NCBI GenBank assembly: GCA_011389605.1
Contig: JAABTZ010000183.1
Coordinates: 1 to 6,757 of the forward strand
Reading direction: 5' to 3'
Length of the DNA stretch: 6,757 nt
Source of the DNA: Desulfobacteraceae bacterium
GTDB lineage: Bacteria > Desulfobacterota > Desulfobacteria > Desulfobacterales > Desulfosalsimonadaceae
How positions within the stretch are numbered: the first letter of the stretch is position 1; every line of letters starts with the position of its first letter. Made by a program: the position numbers and the translations under genes. The notes below the pieces were generated by a model. That model saw only the letters and a list, made by a program, of their open reading frames with translations. It searched no databases and was not told the origin of the DNA. Shown in pieces: positions 1 through 5,999 of the stretch.

Positions 1-373
1 GAAACTGTATATCTCCGTCCGCACCCCTGGTTGCGCTGCCCGTTGAAGGGCCGAGCCGCTGGACATCGACAATGACCATGGGTATCTCCGAAGCGATTGC
101 AAAGCTTATGTGTTCACTGTAAAGACTGATGCCCGGCCCGCTGGTGGCCGTCATTGCCTTGTACCCGGCCATGGAGGCGCCTATGCAATAGCCCATTGAA
201 GCGATTTCGTCTTCACCCTGAAGGACAATTCCGCCTGCGGGTGGCAGCAGGCGGAGCATGGTGCTCAAGATACTTGTAGCCGGTGTGATGGGATATCCGG
301 CAAAAAAGCGGCAGCCTGAGTCAAGGGCACCCCAGCCGATGGCCTCGTTTCCCTCCAATAGACTTAAACCCAT
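1..373 (-). CDS. korA: 2-oxoacid:ferredoxin oxidoreductase, alpha subunit (partial, N-terminal 124 residues)
   Basis: This is the N-terminal part of the pyrimidine-binding (POR_N) domain of the alpha subunit of a thiamine-diphosphate 2-oxoacid:ferredoxin oxidoreductase. The enzyme oxidatively decarboxylates a 2-oxoacid to acyl-CoA and CO2 and reduces ferredoxin in the cytoplasm. Visible family motifs are GYPITP (residues 26-31, with the conserved substrate-contacting Thr), EDEIAS (54-59), TSGPG (77-81) and DVQRLGPSTG (103-112). The window edge cuts the gene; the rest of the alpha subunit and the beta and gamma subunits should lie beyond it. The ATG at 373 has AGGAG 7 nt upstream. The gene starts 50 bp after etfA on the same strand, so co-transcription is likely. 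The motifs are of the KorA/VorA type, but substrate (2-oxoglutarate, pyruvate, branched-chain 2-oxoacid) cannot be fixed; the symbol names the family, not the substrate. Confidence 0.9.
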   Translation of the reverse strand, partial: MGLSLLEGNEAIGWGALDSGCRFFAGYPITPATSILSTMLRLLPPAGGIVLQGEDEIASMGYCIGASMAGYKAMTATSGPGISLYSEHISFAIASEIPMVIVDVQRLGPSTGSATRGADGDIQF

Positions 374-423
374 TTCTGTTCTCCTGTTTGCATTGTATAA
401 ACATCCTTCCGGCAGATAAAATA

Positions 424-1674
424 TCAGTCCGCGATGCCAACTCCCCTGCCGGCTTCACTCTGCCCGGAATCCGAAGCGGGGCTGGGCGTATGCAGAGCAT
501 CGAGCAGGGCAGACAATATCTGGCCGGCATCACCCACGATGCCCAGATCCGCGATTCGGAAAATGGGGGCCTCGGGGTCCTCATTGATTGCGATAATGGT
601 TTTTGAAGAATTCATGCCCACCGCATGCTGAACAGCTCCACTGATGCCGGCGGCTATGTAGATATCCGGGCATACGGTATTTCCGGATTGTCCAACTTGA
701 CAAGTATGCGGCATCAGGCCTTCTTCCACCAGCGGACGGGAACATGCCATTGCGCCGCCGAGTTTTTCAGCCAATAGTCCGGCTTTTTTCAGGTCTTTTT
801 CCTTGCAGCATCCCCGGCCGGCTGAGACAATTATCCTGGCGGCTTCGATTTTTGCAATCTCCTCGCAGGGAAACCGGATTTCGCTGACCACCCTGGTACG
901 GATGGCGGCTTTGCTCAGGTGTACGGGCTGCTTTTGTACCTGAACAGGGCGGTCCGGGTCGAGGTAATCGGCTGTAAATACGTTTGGCCTCACGGTTGCG
1001 GTCTGGGGCCTTGAATTGGGGGCGATGATCGAGGCCATGATATTGCCGCCAAAAGCCGGGCGGGTTTGAACCAGTTGCCCCTGCTCGTCGATATCCAGGC
1101 CGGTGCAGTCCGCAGTCAGGCCCAATCGCAGTCTTGCCGCCACCCTGGGAGCCAGCTCCCGGCCGTTTGGGGTGGCCCCGTAGAGAACAATCGATGGTTT
1201 CAGCCGGGTGATAACAGTGGAGAGCACCGTACAAAACCCATCAGTGCTAAATTCCCCCAGAAGCGGGTGAATGCAGCGCAAAACCCGGTCTGCGCCGTGA
1301 TGGCAAAGTGTGTCCAGGGATGCCATGCGCTCATCTCCCATTGCCACCGCTACAAGCTCTTCACGGAGCTTGTCCGCCAGCTGGCGGCCCTTTGACAATA
1401 ATTCGTAAACAACCTTTTTGGGCTGCAAAACGCCATCCCGAAGCTCGCATTCGGCTATGACCATCACCCCCCGGTATTGCGCAAGCTCGCGGGCGGAAAC
1501 AATCCTGCGCTTTATGCTAAGAGCGCCCCGGGTACAGACGTTTATGCATGAACCGCACAAGGTGCAGGAATCATCCACTTCGGGTTGATCGTCTACTATT
1601 TTAATGGCTTCAAAAGGGCAGTTATGTTCACACAATTTACAGGCATTGCATTTTTGCGGGTCAATCAGCAGCAT
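424..1674 (-). CDS. etfA: Electron transfer flavoprotein alpha subunit with N-terminal 2x[4Fe-4S] ferredoxin domain
   Basis: The 416-residue protein has two parts. Residues 5-50 form a ferredoxin domain with two CX2CX2CX3C motifs (Cys 9, 12, 15, 19 and Cys 37, 40, 43, 47), expected to hold two [4Fe-4S] clusters. The rest is an ETF alpha subunit: an N-terminal alpha/beta domain (about 68-260), then the FAD domain with GRG (286-288), CSR (311-313), QVGQSG (326-331), the segment YIAAGISGAVQH (339-350) and INEDPEAPIF (363-372). Plain ETF alpha subunits are about 310-330 residues; the extra length is the ferredoxin part. This architecture is known from bifurcating ETFs such as LctC and CarE of Acetobacterium, where the clusters exchange electrons with ferredoxin. 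The ATG at 1674 follows the etfB stop by 12 bp; the stop TGA is part of a TGAGG Shine-Dalgarno, 10 nt from the start, a rather long spacing. Confidence 0.93.
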   Translation of the reverse strand: MLLIDPQKCNACKLCEHNCPFEAIKIVDDQPEVDDSCTLCGSCINVCTRGALSIKRRIVSARELAQYRGVMVIAECELRDGVLQPKKVVYELLSKGRQLADKLREELVAVAMGDERMASLDTLCHHGADRVLRCIHPLLGEFSTDGFCTVLSTVITRLKPSIVLYGATPNGRELAPRVAARLRLGLTADCTGLDIDEQGQLVQTRPAFGGNIMASIIAPNSRPQTATVRPNVFTADYLDPDRPVQVQKQPVHLSKAAIRTRVVSEIRFPCEEIAKIEAARIIVSAGRGCCKEKDLKKAGLLAEKLGGAMACSRPLVEEGLMPHTCQVGQSGNTVCPDIYIAAGISGAVQHAVGMNSSKTIIAINEDPEAPIFRIADLGIVGDAGQILSALLDALHTPSPASDSGQSEAGRGVGIAD

Positions 1675-1686
1675 GTTTAAAAAACC

Positions 1687-2511
1687 TCATGTCCGGTAAC
1701 GCATGTCAGAATCGGTCGGTATACCCCGGTCCTTCAGAAAAAGGCATATTTCCCGCCCGGCCTCCCCGGCTTCCAGGCCGGTAAGCATGCGGCCGTGAAC
1801 CTTTTGTGACGGGGGAAAAATCTTTACAACATGGGTATGGGAGCCGCTTAACCCAACTTCTTTTTCGGCAAGCCCCAGTTCCGAAGCATCTGCAACCTTG
1901 ATCTGTTTGGCCCGGGCACCTAAAATTTCCTTAAAAGACGGGGCCCGCCGAATGACTTCGCCCTTGCTGAACGAAACCAGTGCCGGCAGCCTGGCTTCCA
2001 TTATCTGATACCCGGATTCAATTTCCCGCTTCACACGGATTCGTTTCAGTCCGGCGGTCAGTTCGGCCTCAATTCCGTAGCTGATCTGGGGCAGCGACAG
2101 CATTTCAGCCAGTTCCGGGCCCACCTGGGCCGTATCGCCGTCGATTGCCTGTTTGCCCACCAGTATCAGTTTATATCCTGGAACAAACTGGTGAATGGCT
2201 TCGGAAAGGGTCAACGCCGTGGCCCAGGTATCGGCTCCGGCAAATTTCCGGTCACAGACCAGGATTGCCCGGTCTGCTCCGAGTTCCAGAGCTCTGAGCA
2301 GGGCAGCCCTTGCCTGGGGCGGCCCCATGGATAAGGCCGTAATTCTGATTTCAGGGTTGGCCGCTTTGAGCCGGACGGCATGATCCAGGGCATACTCGCA
2401 AAAGGGGTTTAAAATTGAGGCAACGCCTTCACGGATGAGAGTTCCGGTTTCCCGGTTGATCTTGACCTCTGAAATCTCAGGGACTTGCTTGACAGCAACA
2501 ACAATTTCCAT
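1687..2511 (-). CDS. etfB: Electron transfer flavoprotein beta subunit
   Basis: This 274-residue protein is the beta subunit of the ETF heterodimer. It pairs with the downstream EtfA to carry electrons from the FAD-linked dehydrogenase to NAD+/ferredoxin or to another acceptor. Family signatures are an N-terminal VAVKQVPE (5-12), NPFCEYALDHA (35-45), DRKFAGADTWATA (87-99) and the nucleotide-binding stretch VGKQAIDGDTAQVGPE (118-133), then FSKGEVIRRAPSFKEILGAR (181-200). Length is near the usual 250-265, with a slightly long tail. The frame stays open upstream to 2586, but that part overlaps the dehydrogenase. The ATG at 2511 was chosen because AGAGGA lies 5 nt before it and the family N-terminus begins there. 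The gap to the dehydrogenase stop is 10 bp and to etfA 12 bp, so the three genes are almost certainly one transcript. Whether it binds the extra flavin typical of bifurcating ETFs cannot be read with certainty by eye. Confidence 0.93.
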   Translation of the reverse strand: MEIVVAVKQVPEISEVKINRETGTLIREGVASILNPFCEYALDHAVRLKAANPEIRITALSMGPPQARAALLRALELGADRAILVCDRKFAGADTWATALTLSEAIHQFVPGYKLILVGKQAIDGDTAQVGPELAEMLSLPQISYGIEAELTAGLKRIRVKREIESGYQIMEARLPALVSFSKGEVIRRAPSFKEILGARAKQIKVADASELGLAEKEVGLSGSHTHVVKIFPPSQKVHGRMLTGLEAGEAGREICLFLKDRGIPTDSDMRYRT

Positions 2512-2521
2512 GTCTTCCTCT

Positions 2522-4156
2522 TCAGGCTGCAAAAATATTGCCGGGGTTGAGCAGCATGTCGGGATCCAGCGCCGTTTTAACCGCATGCATTTGGTTTATC
2601 TCGTCGGCGGAATACATTTTGGCCAGAAATTTGGATTTGATTTTGCCGACTCCGTGTTCCGCACTGACAGCACCACCATAAGCCGCCGCCTTTTGGGCGA
2701 ATTGGGCGTATAGGCGCAACCCCCTTTCCAGTTCTTCCATGTTCCGGGGCATGGTGGATACATGAAGGTGATTGTTTCCCACATGGCCGAAGGCCACCCA
2801 TTCAAAGCCGGCCTGGTCGAGCTGAGTGCGATACAGGCGCCACATATCGAAAAGATGTTCGTCCGGTACCGCCAGATCCGAGCTGAGCCGGTGCAGGCCC
2901 GGATAGGTTTTTTTCCTCTCTGAGAGGACCTGGGTGATTTTTTCAGGCAAAAGGTGCCTGAAAGCCTTAAAGCGGGCCAGTTCCCGCGGCTCGTAACCGG
3001 CCCAGGAATCGGCCAGGTAAACGCCGGCCGAAGCCGTACTTTCCTCCAGTGCTCTGAAATCCGGTTTTTCTTCCAGGGGATCAAAGCCCACATCGAAAAA
3101 AACCGCGGCGCCCGCAGATTCAGGAATGGCAGGCATGCCCACATGGCGTGGGTCCCCGGCCTGCATGTCCCGCAGCAGGTCCATGGCACTGCTCGAATAG
3201 AATTCAAGAAAATCCAGCTTCAGCCGTTTGTCCGAGCGGAGGGTTTCCACCAGGTGAAGGGCGCGCTCGTCTGATTCAGTAAACAAAATGATGCTGCACT
3301 TGGGCTGCCAGGCAAGCAGCGCGATATCCACGGAGGTTATTATTCCAAAAGATCCTTCCGATCCGATGAAAAGATCGACCAGGTCCATGTGGGGTGAAGC
3401 GTAGAATCCGGCTGTATTTTTTGTCCGTGGCATCTGATAATCCGGGATCCGGACCGGGTAACAGCTTCCTTTTCCGTCGTACACCGTAAACCAGCCGGAG
3501 GGCGAAGAAAAATACTTGCCCCTGGGGATATCAAGTACCTCACCAGTCATGGTCATGACCCGGATCCCCCTGACCCAGTCACGGGTCGGGCCGAACCGGA
3601 AAGTCCGGGCGCCTGAAGCGTTTGTAGCAACGCTGCCGCCTATGCTTGCACTCATTTCCGTGGGGTCCGGGGGATAAAAATATCTTTGCTGCTCCCCGCC
3701 ATATAGGCGCAGCTGCTCAATAACAAAGGGGTCCTGACTTTTTTCCAGATCCGGGAACCGCTTGCTTTCCGCCATTTTATCAATATCGGCAAGGCGGACC
3801 GCAGCTTCTGCCCGGATTCTCCATTCCCGGGCGTAAGGCGCGTGATAAACTGCGAGGACCTTGCTCATCTGCGCCAAAGAAACCAGGGCACCTTCGGGCG
3901 GCACGCACCCTCCCACAAGACCGGTTCGGGCCCCGGCCACTGTAATGGGAATATTTCGCCGGACCATTTCCTTTACAACCGCTGAGAGCTCTGATTCATT
4001 GGCGGGAAAAAAGAGGAGGTCAAAAGGTCCCATTGTCAGTTTTGATTCGTCTGAAAGAAAGTCCGGATATTGTTCCCTGATCCGGTCAAACCCCTCCACC
4101 CGGCGAACTTCATTAAAGTCGCAAGCCGGGGGTAAACTCGATGTTATTTCATGCAA
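2522..4156 (-). CDS. FAD-binding 2-hydroxyacid dehydrogenase (GlcD/LctD family), TTG start
   Basis: This 544-residue flavoprotein is of the FAD_binding_4 plus FAD-oxidase_C type and should oxidise a 2-hydroxyacid to the 2-oxoacid, passing electrons to the ETF encoded next. FAD-domain motifs are AGARTGLVGG (74-83), PPDPTE (162-167), GGSVATNASGA (173-183) and GSEGSFGIIT (265-274). The C-terminal domain has GHVGNNHLH (457-465), SAEHGVG (498-504) and a closing NPGNIF (539-542). By analogy with D-2-hydroxyglutarate dehydrogenase, H458, H465 and E500 would bind the active-site metal. It is longer than the usual 460-480 residues because of insertions near 131-160 and 213-245. The start is TTG at 4156, with GGAGG 6 nt upstream; the ATG at 4152 is out of frame and meets a stop after one codon. 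Best guess is the LctD part of an LctBCD-like complex. Substrate is unknown: D-lactate, 2-hydroxyglutarate and other 2-hydroxyacids are possible. Confidence 0.9.
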   Translation of the reverse strand: MHEITSSLPPACDFNEVRRVEGFDRIREQYPDFLSDESKLTMGPFDLLFFPANESELSAVVKEMVRRNIPITVAGARTGLVGGCVPPEGALVSLAQMSKVLAVYHAPYAREWRIRAEAAVRLADIDKMAESKRFPDLEKSQDPFVIEQLRLYGGEQQRYFYPPDPTEMSASIGGSVATNASGARTFRFGPTRDWVRGIRVMTMTGEVLDIPRGKYFSSPSGWFTVYDGKGSCYPVRIPDYQMPRTKNTAGFYASPHMDLVDLFIGSEGSFGIITSVDIALLAWQPKCSIILFTESDERALHLVETLRSDKRLKLDFLEFYSSSAMDLLRDMQAGDPRHVGMPAIPESAGAAVFFDVGFDPLEEKPDFRALEESTASAGVYLADSWAGYEPRELARFKAFRHLLPEKITQVLSERKKTYPGLHRLSSDLAVPDEHLFDMWRLYRTQLDQAGFEWVAFGHVGNNHLHVSTMPRNMEELERGLRLYAQFAQKAAAYGGAVSAEHGVGKIKSKFLAKMYSADEINQMHAVKTALDPDMLLNPGNIFAA

Positions 4157-4162
4157 ACAACA

Positions 4163-4167
4163 CCTCC
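4163..4167 (-). promoter_or_regulatory. Shine-Dalgarno GGAGG that fixes a TTG start
   Basis: Read on the minus strand, GGAGG is followed by 6 nt and then TTG (4156-4154), which opens the dehydrogenase frame. No in-frame ATG or GTG lies between the nearest upstream stop and the conserved N-terminal region with comparable spacing, so this site decides the start. The next in-frame ATG is codon 42, which would remove the conserved N-terminal strand of the FAD domain. Confidence 0.75.
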
Positions 4168-4175
4168 GGTAAATT

Positions 4176-4202
4176 GAAAACAGGGCAAATCCCTGGATTT
4201 TC
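4176..4202 (-). other. Inverted repeat in the leader of the dehydrogenase gene
   Basis: On the minus strand the arms GAAAA plus CAGGG pair with CCCTG plus TTTTC around a 5-nt loop, with a 2-nt bulge on one side. It sits 8 nt upstream of the GGAGG ribosome-binding site. The 3' arm ends in only four T residues, so it is a poor rho-independent terminator. A translational or processing signal, or a protein-binding site, is equally possible. Confidence 0.4.
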
Positions 4203-4241
4203 AGAGACGATCTATGTTAAAAAATATGCATTCAGATCAAC

Positions 4242-4270
4242 TGCAGCCGGCAGACCAAAAAACGGCCGCA
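4242..4270 (-). other. Intercistronic hairpin just after the regulator stop codon
   Basis: On the minus strand TGCGGCCG pairs with CGGCTGCA (8 bp including one G-U) around a 13-nt loop that starts with six T residues. The 5' arm begins 4 nt after the regulator's TAA. No U-run follows the 3' arm, so this is not a standard terminator. It could protect the regulator mRNA 3' end or cause partial termination between the regulator and the structural genes. Confidence 0.4.
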
Positions 4271-4274
4271 AATT

Positions 4275-4976
4275 TTATTTTTTATCATTCTGCATGGTTT
4301 CGGCTTCCCCGATACCGGCCAAATGACGGATCAGGGTTCCCAGTGTTTCTTCGTTCTGCCGGATGATGAGCCTTTCGGCCTTTTTAGCCTCTTTTTTTTC
4401 CAGGGCCAGGACAATTGCACGGTGTTCCCGGTTTGACACGGCAGCCCGCTCGGGTGTGAATTTAAAAATCAGGCGGGCCAGGATTGTCTTCTGCCAAAGG
4501 TCGTCGATCATATGAATTAACGTCTGGTTGCTGGAAGCCCGGTAGATCTCCATGTGAAATTCTGTATTGAGCTGGCCCATGAGCGCGGAATTGCCTGAAG
4601 CGATGGCATCGTCCATTTTTTTGATCATTTCCCGCAACTGTGAGATTTCGGAAGGTTTCAGCCGCCCGGCGGCCAGCCGGGTCGCATGGCCCTCCAGGAT
4701 GCCCCTGATGGGATAAATCTCTTTTAGCCGTTCCGGATTAATCCCTTTGACGCAAATGCAGGTGTGGGGCACTACTTTTATTAAATCATCGGATTCAAGC
4801 CGGCTGATGGCTTCCCGGACCGGAATGATGGAGGTGTTGAAAAATTTGGCAAGCTGATGAATAACCAGTTTTTCACCGGGAGCCATTTCACCGCGGAGGA
4901 TCGACTCCTTTATGCGATGGTATACCTGATCGGCCTTTGTGTCCCGGGTGATCACATTTTCTTTGGTTATGTTCAT
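4275..4976 (-). CDS. GntR-family transcriptional regulator, FCD (FadR) subfamily
   Basis: This 233-residue DNA-binding protein has a winged helix-turn-helix at about 14-78; QVYHRIKESILRGEMAPGEKL (17-37) and the recognition segment TSIIPVREAISRLESDDL (48-65) are typical of GntR. An all-helical FCD effector domain follows at about 82-215, with NTEFHMEIYRASSNQTL (137-153) and EHRAI (184-188). FCD domains usually bind a metal through Asp/Asn and three His and sense small carboxylic acids. Here H141 and H185 are present, but the C-terminal His appears replaced in the RQNEE segment (206-210), so metal binding may be altered. The ATG at 4976 has AGGA 6 nt upstream. The gene precedes the dehydrogenase/ETF genes on the same strand, like lctA in the Acetobacterium lct operon, and probably controls them in response to a hydroxy- or oxo-acid. 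A palindrome in its own promoter suggests autoregulation. Confidence 0.92.
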   Translation of the reverse strand: MNITKENVITRDTKADQVYHRIKESILRGEMAPGEKLVIHQLAKFFNTSIIPVREAISRLESDDLIKVVPHTCICVKGINPERLKEIYPIRGILEGHATRLAAGRLKPSEISQLREMIKKMDDAIASGNSALMGQLNTEFHMEIYRASSNQTLIHMIDDLWQKTILARLIFKFTPERAAVSNREHRAIVLALEKKEAKKAERLIIRQNEETLGTLIRHLAGIGEAETMQNDKK

Positions 4977-5015
4977 CGGGTGTCCTGTTTAAACATATAA
5001 AATTACGACACCATC

Positions 5016-5037
5016 AATATATGATATATCATATATT
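5016..5037. promoter_or_regulatory. Perfect 22-bp palindrome, probable operator for the GntR regulator
   Basis: The half-site AATATATGATA is followed immediately by its exact reverse complement TATCATATATT. The core TGATATATCA is the kind of short AT-rich dyad bound by FadR-subfamily GntR proteins. It covers the entire -10 box and 16 of the 17 spacer bases of the regulator's promoter, so a bound dimer would block RNA polymerase. That the adjacent GntR protein is the ligand is inferred from position. Confidence 0.65.
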
Positions 5038-5044
5038 CTGTCAA
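5016..5044 (-). promoter_or_regulatory. Sigma70-type promoter of the GntR regulator gene
   Basis: On the minus strand TTGACA (5044-5039, exact -35 consensus) is followed by a 17-bp spacer and TATATT (5021-5016, five of six matches to the -10 consensus). Transcription should start near 5009, leaving a leader of about 33 nt before the ATG at 4976. This is the best promoter visible in the window and is placed to drive the regulator and probably the whole catabolic operon. Confidence 0.8.
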
Positions 5045-5147
5045 GCAGGTAATTTTACTTTAAACGGTCGAACACCGGCATTTTTGCTTACTCGAATTTT
5101 TACGGTGCCATCAATTTTAGCCCGGCAAGGTGTGGCTCCTTTATGGC

Positions 5148-5639
5148 TTACGGCTTGTTGCCAGTCCGGCCTTCCCGCCCCCGGTGCCAGGCCCAGTTCT
5201 CGTAGTATTCCCAGCTTGCGATATGGTTTAATTCCCTGATTTTCCGGTCTTTTTCCAGAAGGCTGGATCTCAGGACATCGCCGATTGACAGCAGGCCGAT
5301 GCAGATATCATCTTTGATTACAAGGATATGGCGTGTAAAAAGGCCCAAAAACATTTCTTCAAGCCGATCGACCGGTGTATCCGGAGCAACTGAAACCAGC
5401 CCGGTGTGCATATAATCGTCAACCACGGCGGTTTGCGGATCAAAGCCTGGCTCCAGCATGTTTTTCAAAAAATCCCGCTCCGTCCATATGCCTGCGATCT
5501 GAGTGTCCTGGCCAATGAGCATGGAGCCGATATTGTGCTTGATCATCTGCCGGACCACGTCGATCACCAAGGCCCCCGGGGCCATGGTAACCAGGCGCAT
5601 CGTTGATTTTTCCTGTAATATATCGATAGCTGTTCTCAT
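5148..5639 (-). CDS. Stand-alone CBS-domain pair protein
   Basis: This 163-residue soluble protein consists of two CBS domains (about 13-63 and 73-128) that should fold into one Bateman module, a type that binds adenine nucleotides or SAM and acts as an energy or ligand sensor. Visible signatures are GIWTERDF (50-57) in CBS1 and the pair RHILVI (103-108) and GLLSIGDVLR (115-124) in CBS2. No catalytic or DNA-binding domain is attached. A helix and an aromatic, basic tail follow (WEYYENWAWHRGR, 143-155). The start at 5639 is preferred over the in-frame ATG at 5651 because GGAGG lies 5 nt before it and nothing like a ribosome-binding site precedes 5651. A possible -10 GATAAT sits at 5666-5661, but no good -35 is seen. 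The 171-bp gap to the regulator gene, which has its own promoter, suggests a separate transcript. Target protein is unknown. Confidence 0.88.
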   Translation of the reverse strand: MRTAIDILQEKSTMRLVTMAPGALVIDVVRQMIKHNIGSMLIGQDTQIAGIWTERDFLKNMLEPGFDPQTAVVDDYMHTGLVSVAPDTPVDRLEEMFLGLFTRHILVIKDDICIGLLSIGDVLRSSLLEKDRKIRELNHIASWEYYENWAWHRGREGRTGNKP

Positions 5640-5673
5640 GGTCCCCTCCATGTTGATTCAATTATCTTAAAAA

Positions 5674-5727
5674 CATAACGCTCCGCCTTCCGCTCAGCAA
5701 ACAAAAGATCGTTCCGGAGCCGTTATG
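5674..5727 (-). other. Long inverted repeat with trailing T-run upstream of the CBS gene
   Basis: Read on the minus strand, CATAACGGCTCCG (5727-5715) pairs with CGGAGCGTTATG (5685-5674) as a 12-bp stem with one bulged C and a 29-nt loop. Five T residues follow at once (5673-5669). This resembles a rho-independent terminator for transcription entering from the HEAT/SEC-C side, although the loop is long. Since it ends about 30 nt before the CBS start codon, it could also act as a leader structure of that gene. Confidence 0.4.
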
Positions 5728-5763
5728 GCGGCTATGTTGGATCCGTCCGGGCTGTAGAGTTCT

Positions 5764-5797
5764 AAAGGGGTCAAATCTTTAATCTTGACAATTTGCC
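5764..5797. repeat. Possible dispersed-repeat motif (GGGGTCAAATCTTTAATC type)
   Basis: The plus strand reads GGGGTCAAATC, then TTTAATCTTGACAATTTG, with short TCAA/TTGA dyad ends. From memory, closely similar GGGGTCAAAT...TTGACA strings recur near gene ends in many Desulfobacterota-type genomes, often close to REP-associated or other transposases. Only one copy is present here, so the repeat nature cannot be shown from this window. Confidence 0.25.
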
Positions 5798-5820
5798 AAA
5801 TCAGAACCGCCATCGGCAAG

Positions 5821-5839
5821 CCTGAAGATTTGCTTCAGG
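5821..5839. other. Short perfect stem-loop
   Basis: CCTGAAG and CTTCAGG form a perfect 7-bp stem around the 5-nt loop ATTTG. No T-run follows on either strand, so a terminator role is not supported. It lies inside the broken reading frame at 5779-6075. It may be a remnant of a mobile element end or chance. Confidence 0.35.
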
Positions 5840-5999
5840 ATGCTTCGGAAATGGCTCTCTGAAATCTGTATATGCAGCATTGCAAAGCCTGAATCTCACA
5901 GACTGATAGCAGCCAAAATTTCCGAGGAATTGAAAACCGATTTGACCTCGCGCCTGAAAGCCGGATGCCGGTTGTATTTTCCGAAATAGAACTCATGGG

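Noticed and set aside
767..1395. Long open frames on both strands inside etfA
   Set aside because: They are out of frame with the well-conserved EtfA protein and show no domain or start signal.
2596..3207. 203-codon minus-strand open frame inside the dehydrogenase gene
   Set aside because: It lies wholly within a gene with clear family motifs in another frame, has no ribosome-binding site, and its residues look like a frameshifted shadow.
5073..5107. CACCG/CGGTG inverted repeat between the CBS stop and the regulator promoter as a terminator
   Set aside because: The stem is only 5-6 bp with a loop of about 25 nt and no T-run, so it is not a convincing terminator.
5021..5239. 72-codon plus-strand frame across the regulator promoter and the CBS 3' end
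   Set aside because: It starts inside the operator palindrome, has no ribosome-binding site and runs antisense into the CBS coding sequence.
5640..5651. ATG at 5651 as start of the CBS protein
   Set aside because: No ribosome-binding site precedes it, while GGAGG lies 5 nt before the in-frame ATG at 5639; the first ATG overlaps that site.
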